A DNA stretch of 8,311 bases from Bacilli bacterium (GTDB lineage Bacteria; Bacillota_I; Bacilli_A; ML615J-28; CAG-698). A program made the translations under genes and the position numbers. The notes below the pieces were generated by a model. That model was given only the letters and a program-made list of their open reading frames with translations, had not been told where the DNA came from and made no database searches. This document shows, piece after piece, positions 7,992-8,311 of this stretch (positions are counted from its first letter, which is position 1; each line of letters begins with the position of its first letter). The stretch is taken from assembly GCA_023228385.1 (NCBI GenBank), contig JALOBF010000065.1, positions 1-8,311 of the forward strand. Direction: 5' to 3'.

Positions 7992-8311
7992 ACTTCATAC
8001 CAGAATGAGCCATTGTATCAATCATATGGTTCTGAGATATAATAAACATAATGATAGGAACGGTAATCATTATTAAACTAACGGCGGCTAAAGTCCCTTG
8101 CCGCGCCGGACCGGCCGTGGCAATTTGACTTAAAGCATAACTTAACATCTTTTTTTGTTCGCTAAAAATCGTTACTGCCCCTTCGGCGGCCCATAAGCTT
8201 CTGAAATTTAATATTATCAATGTAATTGATGCCGGTTTCACCAACGGCATAACAATTTTCCGATATATTGTAAATTCACCGGCACCGTCCAATTTAGCTG
8301 ATTCCAATAAG
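7990..8311 (-). CDS. Carbohydrate ABC transporter permease, MalG-like (5' part outside window)
   Basis: Only the last 106 or so codons are present; the frame is open at the right edge, so the start lies outside. The visible part begins inside the EAA coupling loop (LLESAKLDGAGEFTIYRK, then VMPLVKP), which is diagnostic for MalG-type subunits of CUT1 importers. A membrane helix with LIILNFRSLW follows, then SYALSQIATAGPARQGTLAA and a last helix, VSLIMITVPIIMFIIS. It ends in MIDTMAHSGMK, a C-terminal form I associate with permeases of Bacillota. Its EAA loop and tail differ clearly from those of the second MalG-like gene at the other end of the window, so the two belong to different transporters or to diverged halves of one system. 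The TAG stop overlaps the ribosome binding site of the propeller gene. Confidence 0.93.
   Translation of the reverse strand, partial: LLESAKLDGAGEFTIYRKIVMPLVKPASITLIILNFRSLWAAEGAVTIFSEQKKMLSYALSQIATAGPARQGTLAAVSLIMITVPIIMFIISQNHMIDTMAHSGMK

Noticed and set aside
2103..8311. Possible alternative genetic code (TGA as tryptophan), considered because the DNA is AT-rich and no stop is TGA
   Set aside because: Tryptophans are encoded by TGG and all frames are complete without reading TGA, so the standard code suffices. Five stop codons are too few to infer anything from the absence of TGA.

Overview
The window is an AT-rich stretch of bacterial DNA with every gene on the minus strand, so transcription runs from the high to the low coordinates. 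Start sites carry strong GGAGG-type ribosome binding sites. Tryptophan is read as TGG, and no gene needs TGA to be read as an amino acid. The five stop codons visible are TAA (two) or TAG (three). Together with the type of ABC permeases, this suggests a low-GC Gram-positive (Bacillota) or a relative such as a standard-code, Acholeplasma-like Mycoplasmatota. The sequence alone does not fix the species.

In transcription order the window holds six genes. They are: the C-terminal end of a MalG-type sugar ABC permease (cut by the right edge); a secreted, C-terminally anchored beta-propeller protein with a TPR-like segment; a five-helix Yip1-family membrane protein; a 1134-residue exported DUF5696-type protein whose C-terminal half looks like a glycoside-hydrolase barrel; a MalF-type permease; and a second MalG-type permease that lacks only its last residues at the left edge. 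Genes are separated by at most 12 bp or overlap by 1 to 11 bp. No promoter, terminator or non-coding gap is visible, so this is the interior of one operon. No RNA gene, mobile element, CRISPR array or long repeat was found.

The most interesting feature is the layout: three uncharacterised surface or membrane proteins (propeller-TPR, Yip1, DUF5696) lie between two separate sets of carbohydrate-type ABC permease genes. My inference is that they work together at the outer face of the membrane in capture, trimming or sensing of a glycan, with the permeases importing the products. No substrate-binding lipoprotein and no ATPase gene lies in the window. They may lie just outside it, or a shared MsmX-type ATPase may be used. 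The substrate cannot be read from the sequence.
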